A stretch of DNA of 64,000 nucleotides, taken from assembly GCF_021012875.1 (NCBI RefSeq), contig NZ_JAJMZJ010000005.1, positions 18,578 to 82,577 on the forward strand. The letters are read 5' to 3'. A program made the translations under genes and the position numbers. Source of the stretch: Peptoniphilus sp. KCTC 25270 (lineage in GTDB: Bacteria; Bacillota; Clostridia; Tissierellales; Peptoniphilaceae). Numbering within the stretch: position 1 is the first letter of the stretch; each line of letters opens with the position of its first letter. The notes beneath the pieces are model-generated. The model searched no databases. It had not been told where the DNA came from and saw only the letters and a list, made by a program, of their open reading frames with translations. This document shows positions 1-7,915 of the stretch, in pieces.

Positions 1-606
1 GAACGCTCTTATCCTTCGGAATTAAGTGGAGGACAAAAACAAAGAGTGGCCATTGCTCGTGCTATCGCCTTAAACCCAAAGATTCTATTATCCGACGAAG
101 GAACGTCCGCTTTGGATCCTGCCAATACCCAATCGGTTTTGCAACTATTGAGAAAAGTAGTAAAAGAATATCAAATGACCATTATTATGATTACCCATCA
201 AATGGAAGTGGCAAAGGATATTTGTGATCGCATTGCCGTTATGGAAAAAGGAAAAATTGTAGAAGAAAATACTACAGATGAATTGTTTAAGAGTCCAAAA
301 GCTCGAATGACTCGCTCTTTTATTCAAAATGTAGCAGAGGAAGATTTGGAAGAAGGCATTATTGCAGCGGATTTCAAAGGGGATGTTTATCGTTTAAGTT
401 ACGGCGAAAACAATGCCCATAAACCTCTTTTATCCAAATGCATTCGTACCTTTGATATGGAGTTAAATATTATTGCTGGAAATATTCATCATATTCCTTC
501 AAAGAAAATCGGATATTTGATTATTGAAATGTTAGGGGAAGCCGAAGAAAAAGAAAAAGCTCTAAACTTCCTAAAAGAAAATGGCGTAACGGTGGAGGTG
601 TTGTAA
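1..606 (+). CDS. metN: Methionine ABC transporter ATP-binding protein MetN (5' end cut by window edge)
   Basis: ATPase subunit that powers D/L-methionine import together with MetI and MetQ at the cytoplasmic face of the membrane. The frame is open from base 1, so the Walker A region lies outside the window. Visible are the ABC signature LSGGQKQR, a Walker B-like stretch ILLSDEGTSALDP and the switch histidine in MIITHQ. The last ~80 residues match the C-terminal NIL regulatory domain typical of MetN, which senses methionine. Note DEGTSALD where most relatives have DEATSALD. The stop codon overlaps the metI start by one base, indicating translational coupling. Identification rests on the ABC motifs, the NIL domain and the metI-metQ neighbours. 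Confidence 0.93.
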   Translation, partial: ERSYPSELSGGQKQRVAIARAIALNPKILLSDEGTSALDPANTQSVLQLLRKVVKEYQMTIIMITHQMEVAKDICDRIAVMEKGKIVEENTTDELFKSPKARMTRSFIQNVAEEDLEEGIIAADFKGDVYRLSYGENNAHKPLLSKCIRTFDMELNIIAGNIHHIPSKKIGYLIIEMLGEAEEKEKALNFLKENGVTVEVL

Positions 607-1256
607 TGGAAGAAATTTTATCGATTGTACTCCCAGCCATTCCACAGACGTTGATTTTGGTTTTTGGTTCCGCTTTCCTTTCCATTGTTTTCGGTATGCC
701 TTTGGGAATTATTCTTACCTTAACCCGACCAGGGGGATTGAATGAAAGAAGAGTTTTGTATTCGGTTTTAGATGGAATTGTAAACTTTTTACGCTCCGTT
801 CCATTTATTATACTTATGTTAATTTTAATTCCTGTTATGCGTATGATTACAGGAAAAGCCTATGGTACGGCTGCCACAGTGATTCCTTTAACAGTAGCTG
901 CCATTCCATTTTTTGCGAGAATTTTAGAAAGCCATTTGATTAATGTAGACAAAGGCGTAATTGAAGCGGCTCAGTCTATGGGTTCAACAAAGGGCCAAAT
1001 TATCTATCGTGTTTTAATTCCAGAAGCAATGCCACAAATTGTCAATGGGATAACGATGGTGATTATAAATTTAATTGGTTATTCTGCTATGGCAGGGGCC
1101 ATTGGTGGTGGAGGTCTTGGAGAAGTAGCCGTTCGTTATGGATATACCTATAAGCGAATGGAAATTCTTTGGGCAGCCGTCATCTTAATTGTTGCATTGG
1201 TTCAAATTGTACAGTTTATCGGTACGCGTTTGGAACAAAAAATAGACAAAAAATAG
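606..1256 (+). CDS. metI: Methionine ABC transporter permease MetI
   Basis: Membrane-spanning permease of the methionine importer, 216 residues, the normal size for MetI. Several hydrophobic segments are visible, and the EAA loop that contacts the ATPase is present (EAAQSMGSTKGQIIYRVLIP, near residue 120). The ATG lies within the metN stop (TAATG), so the two are translationally coupled. MetQ follows after 12 bases with its own GGAGG site. MetNIQ is a standard arrangement and no other function is likely. Confidence 0.95.
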   Translation: MEEILSIVLPAIPQTLILVFGSAFLSIVFGMPLGIILTLTRPGGLNERRVLYSVLDGIVNFLRSVPFIILMLILIPVMRMITGKAYGTAATVIPLTVAAIPFFARILESHLINVDKGVIEAAQSMGSTKGQIIYRVLIPEAMPQIVNGITMVIINLIGYSAMAGAIGGGGLGEVAVRYGYTYKRMEILWAAVILIVALVQIVQFIGTRLEQKIDKK

Positions 1257-1268
1257 GAGGAAAAGGAA

Positions 1269-2111
1269 ATGAAAAAATTAGCTGGATTGTTATCTTTATC
1301 CCTTCTATTGGTAGGTTGTGGTGGAGCAAATACTGCCAACAATGCCAATACGGGAAATGGTGAAGCAGGTGCGGAAGCAGAAAATAATAAAATTGTTGTA
1401 GGGGTATCTCCCATGCCACATGGTGAAATTGTAGAGGCTTTACAACCACAATTTGAAGCGGCTGGATTGGAAGTAGAAGTAGTTACATTTGATGATTACG
1501 TTCAACCAAACGAACAATTGGCTGCAGGGGATTTAGATGCTAACTATTTCCAACATCAACCTTATTTGGATGAATTCACTCAACAAAATGATTTAGAATT
1601 AACTTCTATTGGAAACGTTCATATTGAACCCATTGGATTCTATTCTGATAAAATCAAAAATTTAGATGAATTACAAGATGGAGATGAAGTCATTATTCCA
1701 AACGATCCAACCAATGGTGGACGTGCTTTGATTATGTTAGACAAGGCAGGAGTAATTCAATTAAAAGATAATACAAACCTTTCTTCTACAGAAAATGACA
1801 TTGTAGAAAATCCTAAAAACTTGAAATTCCAAGCTTTAGAAGCACAAGGAATTCCAAATGTATATCAAGACGCTGCCTTAGCTGCTATTAACTCTAACTA
1901 TGCTTTAGGCGCTGGACTAAATCCAGTAACCGATGCGGTATTGTTAGAAGATGCAGATTCTCCTTATGCAAATATTGTGGCCGTTCGCACTGGTGAAGAA
2001 GGACAAGAAAAATTCAAAAAATTTATGGAAGTTTTGAATTCAGCCGAAGCGAAAAAATTTATTGAAGAAAAATATCAAGGAGCAGTAATTCCTGCATTTG
2101 ATGTACAATAA
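1269..2111 (+). CDS. metQ: Methionine-binding lipoprotein MetQ
   Basis: Substrate-binding lipoprotein of the methionine importer (NlpA family), 280 residues. The signal peptide ends in a lipobox (LLVGCGG), so the protein is predicted to be anchored by a lipidated Cys near position 17. A low-complexity Asn/Ala/Gly linker follows and then the binding domain beginning VVGVSPMPHGEIVEAL, a typical NlpA-family start. The start codon follows a GGAGG site. Transcription ends in a clear intrinsic terminator just after the stop. The ligand could be D- or L-methionine. Confidence 0.94.
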   Translation: MKKLAGLLSLSLLLVGCGGANTANNANTGNGEAGAEAENNKIVVGVSPMPHGEIVEALQPQFEAAGLEVEVVTFDDYVQPNEQLAAGDLDANYFQHQPYLDEFTQQNDLELTSIGNVHIEPIGFYSDKIKNLDELQDGDEVIIPNDPTNGGRALIMLDKAGVIQLKDNTNLSSTENDIVENPKNLKFQALEAQGIPNVYQDAALAAINSNYALGAGLNPVTDAVLLEDADSPYANIVAVRTGEEGQEKFKKFMEVLNSAEAKKFIEEKYQGAVIPAFDVQ

Positions 2112-2116
2112 AAAAG

Positions 2117-2152
2117 ACAAGCTCAAGGATTTTCTTGGGCTTGTTTTATTTT
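2117..2152 (+). terminator. Intrinsic terminator of metNIQ
   Basis: ACAAGCTCAAG pairs with CTTGGGCTTGT around a six-base loop (one G-U pair) and is followed by TTTTATTTT. It sits just after the metQ stop and just before the ribosome binding site of the next gene. Confidence 0.88.
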
Positions 2153-2161
2153 GGAGGAAAT

Positions 2162-3019
2162 ATGAAAGACGAAAAAAGATATATTGGCTGTCATATGAGC
2201 CTTCCCAAAGGCTTTTTATGGACGGCGAAAAAAGCCCAATCCATAGGAGGAAATACCTTCCAATTTTTTACTCGAAATCCTAGGGGGTCAAAGGCAAAAC
2301 CTTTGGATTTAGAAGAAATAAAAAAATATGAAGAATGGAGAAAAACGGAAGATTTTGGTCCTCTTTTTGCCCATGGTTCTTATACGATGAACCTGGCATC
2401 GGCTAAAGAAGAGGTACGAACTTTTGCCTTTGAAACCATAAAAGATGATTTTTTGCGACTGGATCATTTGCCAAAAGATACAATTTATGTGTTTCATCCA
2501 GGATCTCATACGGGGCAAGGCTCCCAAAAAGGGATGGATTGGATTGTTCAATCCTTAAAAGAATTAAAACCCCTTATGGAGGGGAAGAAAATTTCCTTAG
2601 AAGGAATGAGTGGAAAAGGAACAGAAATAGGAAGATCCTTTGAAGAACTTCAAGGGATTTTACAAGAAGTGGATTCAAAGGATCTAGGAATTGTATTGGA
2701 TACGGCCCATTTGTTTGGAGCGGGATACGATATTGTTCATGATTTAGATGGAGTTTTGGAAGAGTTAGACGAAAAAATTGGATTGGAGAAAGTCAATGGA
2801 ATTCACTTAAACGATTCCATTGCTCCCTTTGGCTCCAATAAAGATCGTCATGGAATTCTAGGGGAAGGGCTGATTGGAATGGAAGCTTTATCCCGCTTTG
2901 TTTCTCATCCAAAACTGAAACATTTGCCCATGAATTTGGAAACCCCAGGAGAGGATGAAGATCATAAAAAAGAGATTAGTCTTCTTCGGGAAGCTTTGTT
3001 CCATCTCCAAAATAACTAG
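2162..3019 (+). CDS. nfo: Deoxyribonuclease IV (AP endonuclease Nfo)
   Basis: Zinc-dependent apurinic/apyrimidinic endonuclease of base-excision repair, 285 residues, the normal length. Family landmarks in order: YIGCHMSLPKG at the N-terminus, FAHGSY, FHPGSHTG, EGMSGKGTEIG, LDTAHLFGAGYD, IHLNDS, DRHGILGEGLIG and LETPGED, which carry the His/Asp/Glu zinc ligands of the TIM barrel. A longer frame opens at 2135, but the ATG at 2162 has a TTGGAGGAAAT site at proper spacing and begins at the conserved region. The 3' end overlaps convergent glpK by 44 bases. Confidence 0.93.
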   Translation: MKDEKRYIGCHMSLPKGFLWTAKKAQSIGGNTFQFFTRNPRGSKAKPLDLEEIKKYEEWRKTEDFGPLFAHGSYTMNLASAKEEVRTFAFETIKDDFLRLDHLPKDTIYVFHPGSHTGQGSQKGMDWIVQSLKELKPLMEGKKISLEGMSGKGTEIGRSFEELQGILQEVDSKDLGIVLDTAHLFGAGYDIVHDLDGVLEELDEKIGLEKVNGIHLNDSIAPFGSNKDRHGILGEGLIGMEALSRFVSHPKLKHLPMNLETPGEDEDHKKEISLLREALFHLQNN

Positions 3020-4487
3020 CGGTTTTAATGGCATTGTGCCAACGAGACAAAATTTCATTTCTTGTTGAAAGATCCATATTCGGTGTGAAGATTGTATTGT
3101 CTTCACACATTTTTTTTATTTCTTCTGTATCTTTATAGAGTCCAACGCCCAATCCGGCCATAAAACAGGCACCTAAAGCCGTACTTTCTAAAGTTTTACT
3201 TCTTTGGACTTCCTCTTGCAAGATATTTGCTTGGAATTCTAGTAAGAATTCATTTTTTGCCACGCCTCCATCTACTTTTAAGAGAGAATGCTCTATGCCA
3301 CTATCTAATTCCATGGCGTGAATAACATCATAGGACATAAGGGCGATGGATTCTAAAGTAGCTCGTACAATGTGTTCTTTTTTCGTTCCGTTGGACAAAC
3401 CCAAAAGAGTGCCACGAGCATTAGAATCCCAATAAGGAGTTCCCAAACCAGTAAAGGCGGGGACAAAGAAAACCCCATTTGTATCCTCGACAGATTGGGC
3501 CATTTTTTCGCTATCTTCTGGTTTTTCAATAAAATTCATTTCATTTTTTAGCCAAGAAATAGCAGAGCCACAAGTGAAGATAGATCCTTCCAAAGCATAG
3601 GAAATTTCTCCCTTTAATTTCCAGGCAATACTTGTTAAAAGTCCGTGTTGGCTAAAGATCGGTTCTCCTCCCGTATTCATTAAGACAAAAGCTCCCGTTC
3701 CGTAGGTATTTTTTACTTCTCCTTTATCAAAACACATTTGACCAAAAAGAGCGGCTTGTTGATCTCCTAAGATTCCAGAAATTGGAATGGAACGACCAAA
3801 CAATTGAGGATCGCTTTCTCCAAATAAGGCGTTGCTATCTTTAACTTCAGGCAAAATTTCTTTTGGAATATCCAAAAGTTCTAAAATTTCCTCATCCCAT
3901 TTTTCCTCTACAATGTTATAAAGCATCGTGCGACAAGCATTAGAAGGGTCTGTAGCATGAACTTTCCCGCCGGTTAAATGGTACAATAAATAGGAATCTA
4001 CGGTTCCAAAAGCCAATTCCCCTTTTTTTGCCCGTTCATAGGATCCAGGAACGGCATCGAGAATGTATTTGATTTTGGTAGCAGAAAAATAGGCATCAAT
4101 AACCAAACCAGTTTTTTCTCGAATGGCATTGGTATATCCCTTTTTCTTTAATTCTTCTGCCTGATCTGCGGTTCTTCTACATTGCCAAACAATAGCGTTA
4201 TAAATAGGCTCCCCGGTTTTTCGATCCCAAACAATGGTTGTTTCCCTTTGATTGGTAATTCCAATGGCAGCGATGGATTCTCGAGGAATATTTCCTTGAA
4301 CAATGGCTTCAACGGCCATAGCCAAAGTAGTAGAAACAATTTCTTTTGGATTTTGTTCCACCCAACCAGGATGGGGAAAAAATTGTTGGAATTCCTTCTG
4401 AGCAACGGAATGAATGTTTCCCAATTGATCAAATAATATAGCTCGGTTACTAGTTGTTCCAGCATCTAAAGCCAAAATATATTTCAT
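2976..4487 (-). CDS. glpK: Glycerol kinase
   Basis: Phosphorylates glycerol to sn-glycerol-3-phosphate with ATP. It is 503 residues, the expected length for the FGGY family. The N-terminal phosphate-binding motif LALDAGTTSNRAILFD is clear, as are GWVEQNP, IVWQCRRT, GDQQAALFGQMCF, TYGTGAF and the C-terminal LKVDGG nucleotide motif. A GGAGGAG ribosome binding site precedes the ATG. No glpF, glpD or regulator is adjacent, so it appears to be a single-gene unit. Its last 44 bases overlap the convergent end of nfo and no terminator is visible between them. Confidence 0.96.
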   Translation of the reverse strand: MKYILALDAGTTSNRAILFDQLGNIHSVAQKEFQQFFPHPGWVEQNPKEIVSTTLAMAVEAIVQGNIPRESIAAIGITNQRETTIVWDRKTGEPIYNAIVWQCRRTADQAEELKKKGYTNAIREKTGLVIDAYFSATKIKYILDAVPGSYERAKKGELAFGTVDSYLLYHLTGGKVHATDPSNACRTMLYNIVEEKWDEEILELLDIPKEILPEVKDSNALFGESDPQLFGRSIPISGILGDQQAALFGQMCFDKGEVKNTYGTGAFVLMNTGGEPIFSQHGLLTSIAWKLKGEISYALEGSIFTCGSAISWLKNEMNFIEKPEDSEKMAQSVEDTNGVFFVPAFTGLGTPYWDSNARGTLLGLSNGTKKEHIVRATLESIALMSYDVIHAMELDSGIEHSLLKVDGGVAKNEFLLEFQANILQEEVQRSKTLESTALGACFMAGLGVGLYKDTEEIKKMCEDNTIFTPNMDLSTRNEILSRWHNAIKTASYFGDGTKLPEED

Positions 4488-4538
4488 AATCTCCTCCTTT
4501 TTCCTTTTATTGTATCATGATGAGGAAAAATATGTTTT

Positions 4539-4568
4539 TTGAAAATATTTTTTGAAATTGGGTATAAA
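4539..4568 (+). promoter_or_regulatory. Predicted sigma-A promoter of the zinc metallopeptidase gene
   Basis: TTGAAA (4539-4544) and TATAAA (4563-4568) are separated by 18 bases, and the start codon lies 28 bases downstream of the -10 box. Assigned by consensus only. Confidence 0.55.
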
Positions 4569-4596
4569 AGTAGAACTAGGAATGAGGAGGAAAGGT

Positions 4597-5448
4597 ATGA
4601 AATTTCAAGGGAGAAGACAGAGTAGAAATATAAGTCGAAGAGGAAGTAGCGGCGGAGGATTTCCCGTTGGTGGCGGTTTAGGAATTGGTGGTTTGATTAT
4701 TGTTGTGCTCTTTACCTTATTAACAGGGGGAAATTTAGGCGATATTATGGGATCTACAACCCAACCCAATCGCCAAATTGAACAATCAGAAAACAACGAA
4801 CAAAGCGATAAACTCTATGAATTTACCTCTGTTGTTTTGGCCGATACAGAAGACGTTTGGGGATCTTTGTTTCAAAATATGGGAAGAGAATATACTCCAC
4901 CACAAACGACCATTTATAGTGGAGCCGTACAAAGTGGCTGTGGATTCGCCTCCTCTCAAGTAGGACCCTTTTATTGTTCGGCGGATAAAACCGTATATTT
5001 GGACTTAACTTTTTACAATGATTTGCAAAATAAATATGGAGCCGCTGGAGATTTTGCCTTTGCTTATGTAATTGCCCATGAAGTAGGACATCACGTTCAA
5101 CAGGAATTGGGAATTTTATCTCAAGTTCAACAAATTCAACAACGAGTATCTCAAACCCAAGCCAATCAATGGAATGTAGCCATGGAATTACAAGCCGATT
5201 ATTTGGCAGGAGTAGTAGCCCATCATCAGGATGCTGCAGGTTATTTGGATCCAGGAGACATTGAAGAAGCCATGCAAGCAACCATTGCGGTTGGAGACGA
5301 TACGATTCAAAAACGAGCCCAAGGTCATGTTGTACCAGATTCTTTTACTCACGGTTCTGCCGCTCAGAGAAAAGAATGGTATATGAAAGGTTATAATGCA
5401 GGAGATTTAAGAGAATGGGATTCTTATACTGCCTTAGGTTTGCAATAG
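4597..5448 (+). CDS. ypfJ: Neutral zinc metallopeptidase, YpfJ family
   Basis: Membrane-anchored metallopeptidase-like protein of about 283 residues, of the size of the YpfJ/PF04228 family. Order: basic N-terminus, Gly-rich stretch with one transmembrane helix (GLIIVVLFTLLTGG, about residues 35-50), then the domain with AHEVGHHVQ (HExxH zinc site) and the downstream ELQADYLAGVVAHH that supplies the third ligand. The start at 4597 is preferred over the upstream frame opening at 4552 because GAGGAGG lies six bases before it. The physiological substrate of this family is not known. It is followed at 13 bases by a tiny membrane-protein gene. Confidence 0.86.
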   Translation: MKFQGRRQSRNISRRGSSGGGFPVGGGLGIGGLIIVVLFTLLTGGNLGDIMGSTTQPNRQIEQSENNEQSDKLYEFTSVVLADTEDVWGSLFQNMGREYTPPQTTIYSGAVQSGCGFASSQVGPFYCSADKTVYLDLTFYNDLQNKYGAAGDFAFAYVIAHEVGHHVQQELGILSQVQQIQQRVSQTQANQWNVAMELQADYLAGVVAHHQDAAGYLDPGDIEEAMQATIAVGDDTIQKRAQGHVVPDSFTHGSAAQRKEWYMKGYNAGDLREWDSYTALGLQ

Positions 5449-5461
5449 AAAGGATTTTTAC

Positions 5462-5608
5462 ATGAAATATTTTGTTTCCCTATTTGCCCTATACGCCTAT
5501 GTAGTGGCTTTAATTGGAAAATTTTTGTTATTCCTTCTCGTTTCCACAGGATTCGTTCGTTGGAATAAAAACCGAAAATCCATAAAAAAATACAAAAGAA
5601 CCTTCTAA
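5462..5608 (+). CDS. Small membrane protein, 48 residues, unknown function
   Basis: A short frame missed by usual length cut-offs. An AAAGGA site lies eight bases before the ATG. The product has one long hydrophobic stretch (about residues 3-32, enough for one or two helices) and a very basic tail (RWNKNRKSIKKYKR), giving a positive-inside topology. It is co-directional with the metallopeptidase and 13 bases downstream, so it is probably co-transcribed. Its last codons form the left arm of the terminator hairpin. I do not recognise a family. Confidence 0.5.
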   Translation: MKYFVSLFALYAYVVALIGKFLLFLLVSTGFVRWNKNRKSIKKYKRTF

Positions 5609-5628
5609 ATTTAGAAGGCTCTTTTTTT
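5598..5628 (+). terminator. Intrinsic terminator overlapping the small ORF stop
   Basis: CCTTCTAAA pairs with TTTAGAAGG (real loop from the inner bases) and is followed by CTCTTTTTTTATTT. The stop codon TAA lies inside the hairpin. Confidence 0.75.
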
Positions 5629-5638
5629 ATTTATGAAA

Positions 5639-5668
5639 AAACCGCCACAAATTGTGACGGTTCTTTTT
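5639..5668 (-). terminator. Terminator of the chrA operon, usable in both directions
   Basis: AACCGCCACAA pairs with TTGTGACGGTT with one mismatch. On the minus strand it is followed by a T run, and on the plus strand by TTCTTTTT. It lies directly after the last leftward chrA gene. Confidence 0.75.
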
Positions 5669-6224
5669 ACGGAAGGAAAACAGCAAGGAGAATTCCCAAT
5701 AGACCTCCAAGTCCTACTAAGGGAATGAGGTTTATTTTTTTGCTTCCATAACCAAGAATTCCAATAATAAAACAAATAGCTGCGATAGGATTTATGGAAT
5801 GGAGAGAAAATACCCCATAAAATACGGAATTTTGAAGCATGGACAAAGAAGCAATCAATATAAGGCCAACGATTCCTGGACGAATTCCACTGAGGATTTT
5901 ATCCAAAAGAGGAAATTTTTTGTTTTTTGTAAAAAGAAAATAACCAAGAATCATCATTAAAATACATTGAGGAGTTACCGATCCGATCGTTGCTACAATG
6001 GATCCAGGAACACCAGCAACTCTTGATCCCACAAAAGTAGCGGAATTAATAAAAATTGGTCCAGGCGTCATTTGAGAAATAGAAACCAGATCGGTAAATT
6101 CCGTCATGGTAATCCATCCTCTTTCTTCCACGATAAATTGTTGAATGAGAGGCAATACGGCGTATCCCCCTCCAAAAGCTAGAATTCCTATTTTTAAGAA
6201 TTCAAAATAGAGTAAAAGGAGCAT
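5667..6224 (-). CDS. chrA: Chromate transporter family protein, short form (second copy)
   Basis: Single-domain CHR (short-chain ChrA) membrane protein, 185 residues. It shows the family signatures FGGGYAVLPLI near the N-terminus and SQMTPGPIFINSATFVG, followed by several transmembrane helices. Short CHR proteins normally work as a pair of differing homologues. The partner here is the gene at 7257-7817, but the EIIC-like gene lies between them. Spacing to the EIIC-like gene is 16 bases, consistent with one transcript. Substrate is an inference: chromate export is known for some members, but an anaerobe with no nearby metal-resistance genes may use it for another anion. Confidence 0.85.
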   Translation of the reverse strand: MLLLLYFEFLKIGILAFGGGYAVLPLIQQFIVEERGWITMTEFTDLVSISQMTPGPIFINSATFVGSRVAGVPGSIVATIGSVTPQCILMMILGYFLFTKNKKFPLLDKILSGIRPGIVGLILIASLSMLQNSVFYGVFSLHSINPIAAICFIIGILGYGSKKINLIPLVGLGGLLGILLAVFLP

Positions 6225-6240
6225 AGGTCATCCTTTCTAA

Positions 6241-7260
6241 TTAGCTAGAGAGTTTCATATCTCCGTCTTTAATCCAATGTTTCTTATGCATTACGAAATA
6301 AATGGCGTAAGATAAAATAGCCGGCAATACAATTTGCAATAAAACAATTTGGAAAACCAATTGTCCCGTAGGAATTTTTCCTACCATGGCGTTAAAAGTA
6401 CCAATTTGTCCCACCAAACCAGAAGTTCCCATACCAGATCCTAAAGGGGTGTTTTCCATTTTGTAGAGTACTGTTGCCAAAGGGCCTAGTAAAAAAGAAG
6501 CTAAAGTAGGGGGAATCCAAATTTTTGGATTGCGAACAATGTTTGGCATTTGTAACATACTCGTTCCCAAACCTTGGGCAACGAGTCCTTGAATTCCGTT
6601 GTCTTTGAAGGAAATAACAGCGAAACCAACCATTTGGGCACAACAGCCTATGGTGGCGGCTCCTCCAGCAATTCCAGAAAGAGACAACATCATACAAATA
6701 GCAGCACTGGAAATTGGTAGAGTTAAAGCAATTCCTACAATGGTAGAAACCAAAGCTCCCATAATCAAAGGTTGCTGATTGGTAGAAATCATAATGAGTT
6801 CCCCAATGGAGGTCATTAACATTTGAATATATGGACCGATAAAAGTAGAAATGGTCATCCCAACAAGAACGGTTACAACGGGAGTAATAACAATATCAAT
6901 TTTGGTTTCTTTACTAACGACCTTCCCTAGTTCTGTGGCAAAAATCGTAGCAATATAGACGCCAATGGGGCCTCCCAGTTCATAAGCTCCTACACCGACA
7001 ACGGCAGAGGCAAAGAGTACCAATTGTGGCGCTTGTAAGGCGTAGGCAATGGAAACGGCAATGGCTGCTCCTGTGGCTTGTTGGGTAATGGGCCAAACAA
7101 CATCAGTCAAATAGGCGATTCCTAATTGTTGGCCAATGGTATTTAGAATGGTTCCTACCAAAAGGGAAGCAAAAAGACCGTAGGCCATGGCTCCCAATGC
7201 GTCAATAAAATAAGTCTTTGCTGACACATGAATGTTTTTTCTTTCTAAAAAAGCTTTCAT
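6241..7260 (-). CDS. PTS EIIC-like membrane protein (PF13303 type), no PTS partners
   Basis: Polytopic membrane protein of 339 residues resembling the EIIC_2 family, which is related to PTS permeases but usually encoded without EIIA or EIIB. The hydrophobic, Gly-rich sequence gives about ten helices, and a central ISSAAICMMLSLSGIAGGAATIGCCAQMVG block carries two adjacent cysteines. Its ATG overlaps the stop of the upstream chrA gene (ATGA), so translation is coupled, and the second chrA follows by 16 bases. No EIIA, EIIB or sugar-metabolism gene is near, so sugar phosphotransfer is unlikely. A functional link with the two CHR proteins is inferred from the operon. Confidence 0.72.
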   Translation of the reverse strand: MKAFLERKNIHVSAKTYFIDALGAMAYGLFASLLVGTILNTIGQQLGIAYLTDVVWPITQQATGAAIAVSIAYALQAPQLVLFASAVVGVGAYELGGPIGVYIATIFATELGKVVSKETKIDIVITPVVTVLVGMTISTFIGPYIQMLMTSIGELIMISTNQQPLIMGALVSTIVGIALTLPISSAAICMMLSLSGIAGGAATIGCCAQMVGFAVISFKDNGIQGLVAQGLGTSMLQMPNIVRNPKIWIPPTLASFLLGPLATVLYKMENTPLGSGMGTSGLVGQIGTFNAMVGKIPTGQLVFQIVLLQIVLPAILSYAIYFVMHKKHWIKDGDMKLSS

Positions 7261-7817
7261 TCTGTTTTCTCCTTATGTAACGAATGACTAACGATTCCTA
7301 AAATTCCTAGAATCAAAACAATAAACCCTGTATTCAAATGGGTGAAATACCCCGCTAAAAAAGAAAAAATCATCAAAAGTGCAGAAAAAATAGGATTTTT
7401 TTCCAAAGAGACTTTTCCTAGCTGAAAAACCGTAACCAGAAGGACAGCTGAAATGACACCACTGATTCCAACCAAAGCGTTACTTATATAAAAATTGCTA
7501 CGAAATTTGCTGTAATATACACTGACGATGGAAATAATAACCAAACACGGAAGAATGGAGGCAAACATGGCCACAAAACCACCAATGGGTCCGCGAAGTT
7601 TATATCCTGTTAAAAGAGAAGTAGAAATAGCCATTGCTCCAGGACCCGACTGGGCCAAGGAAGCCAAATCTAACATTTCTTCATCATCGATAGATTGTTT
7701 TTTCGTTACAAACTCATCTCGAATCATGGCAATAATAGTAAATCCTCCACCAAATGTAAAGGTATTGATTTTTAGAAATGTCCAAAAAATTTCTAACAAA
7801 GATATTGATTTTTTCAC
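7257..7817 (-). CDS. chrA: Chromate transporter family protein, short form (first copy)
   Basis: Single-domain CHR membrane protein, 186 residues, first gene of the leftward three-gene operon. It shows FGGGFTIIAMI near the N-terminus and LAQSGPGAMAISTSLLTGY, aligning with the motifs of the second copy but clearly divergent from it. This is what is expected of a heteromeric short-chain ChrA pair with opposite topology. The stop overlaps the start of the EIIC-like gene. A promoter on the minus strand can be drawn 25-53 bases upstream of its start. Confidence 0.86.
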   Translation of the reverse strand: MKKSISLLEIFWTFLKINTFTFGGGFTIIAMIRDEFVTKKQSIDDEEMLDLASLAQSGPGAMAISTSLLTGYKLRGPIGGFVAMFASILPCLVIISIVSVYYSKFRSNFYISNALVGISGVISAVLLVTVFQLGKVSLEKNPIFSALLMIFSFLAGYFTHLNTGFIVLILGILGIVSHSLHKEKTE

Positions 7818-7841
7818 ATTTTCCCCCTTTTCCTAACCTAT

Positions 7842-7870
7842 AGTATACTTGATTGGCTCACCTTGTACAA
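7842..7870 (-). promoter_or_regulatory. Predicted sigma-A promoter of the chrA operon
   Basis: On the minus strand TTGTAC (7870-7865) and TATACT (7847-7842) are separated by 17 bases. The chrA start codon is 24 bases downstream of the -10 box. Confidence 0.6.
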
Positions 7871-7915
7871 GGGTAGTAGGTATGATAGGATAATCAGAAG
7901 GGAGTGAGAAATTTT

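Noticed and set aside
2135..2161. Longer start for endonuclease IV
   Set aside because: It would begin inside the metQ terminator; the ATG at 2162 has a strong ribosome site and the family N-terminus.
6241..7260. Sugar PTS permease
   Set aside because: No EIIA/EIIB domains or sugar genes, and the operon context is CHR transporters.
7843..7848. GTATAC upstream of the chrA operon as another operator of the GntR/FCD regulator
   Set aside because: The flanks do not extend the palindrome; it is explained as part of the TATACT -10 box.
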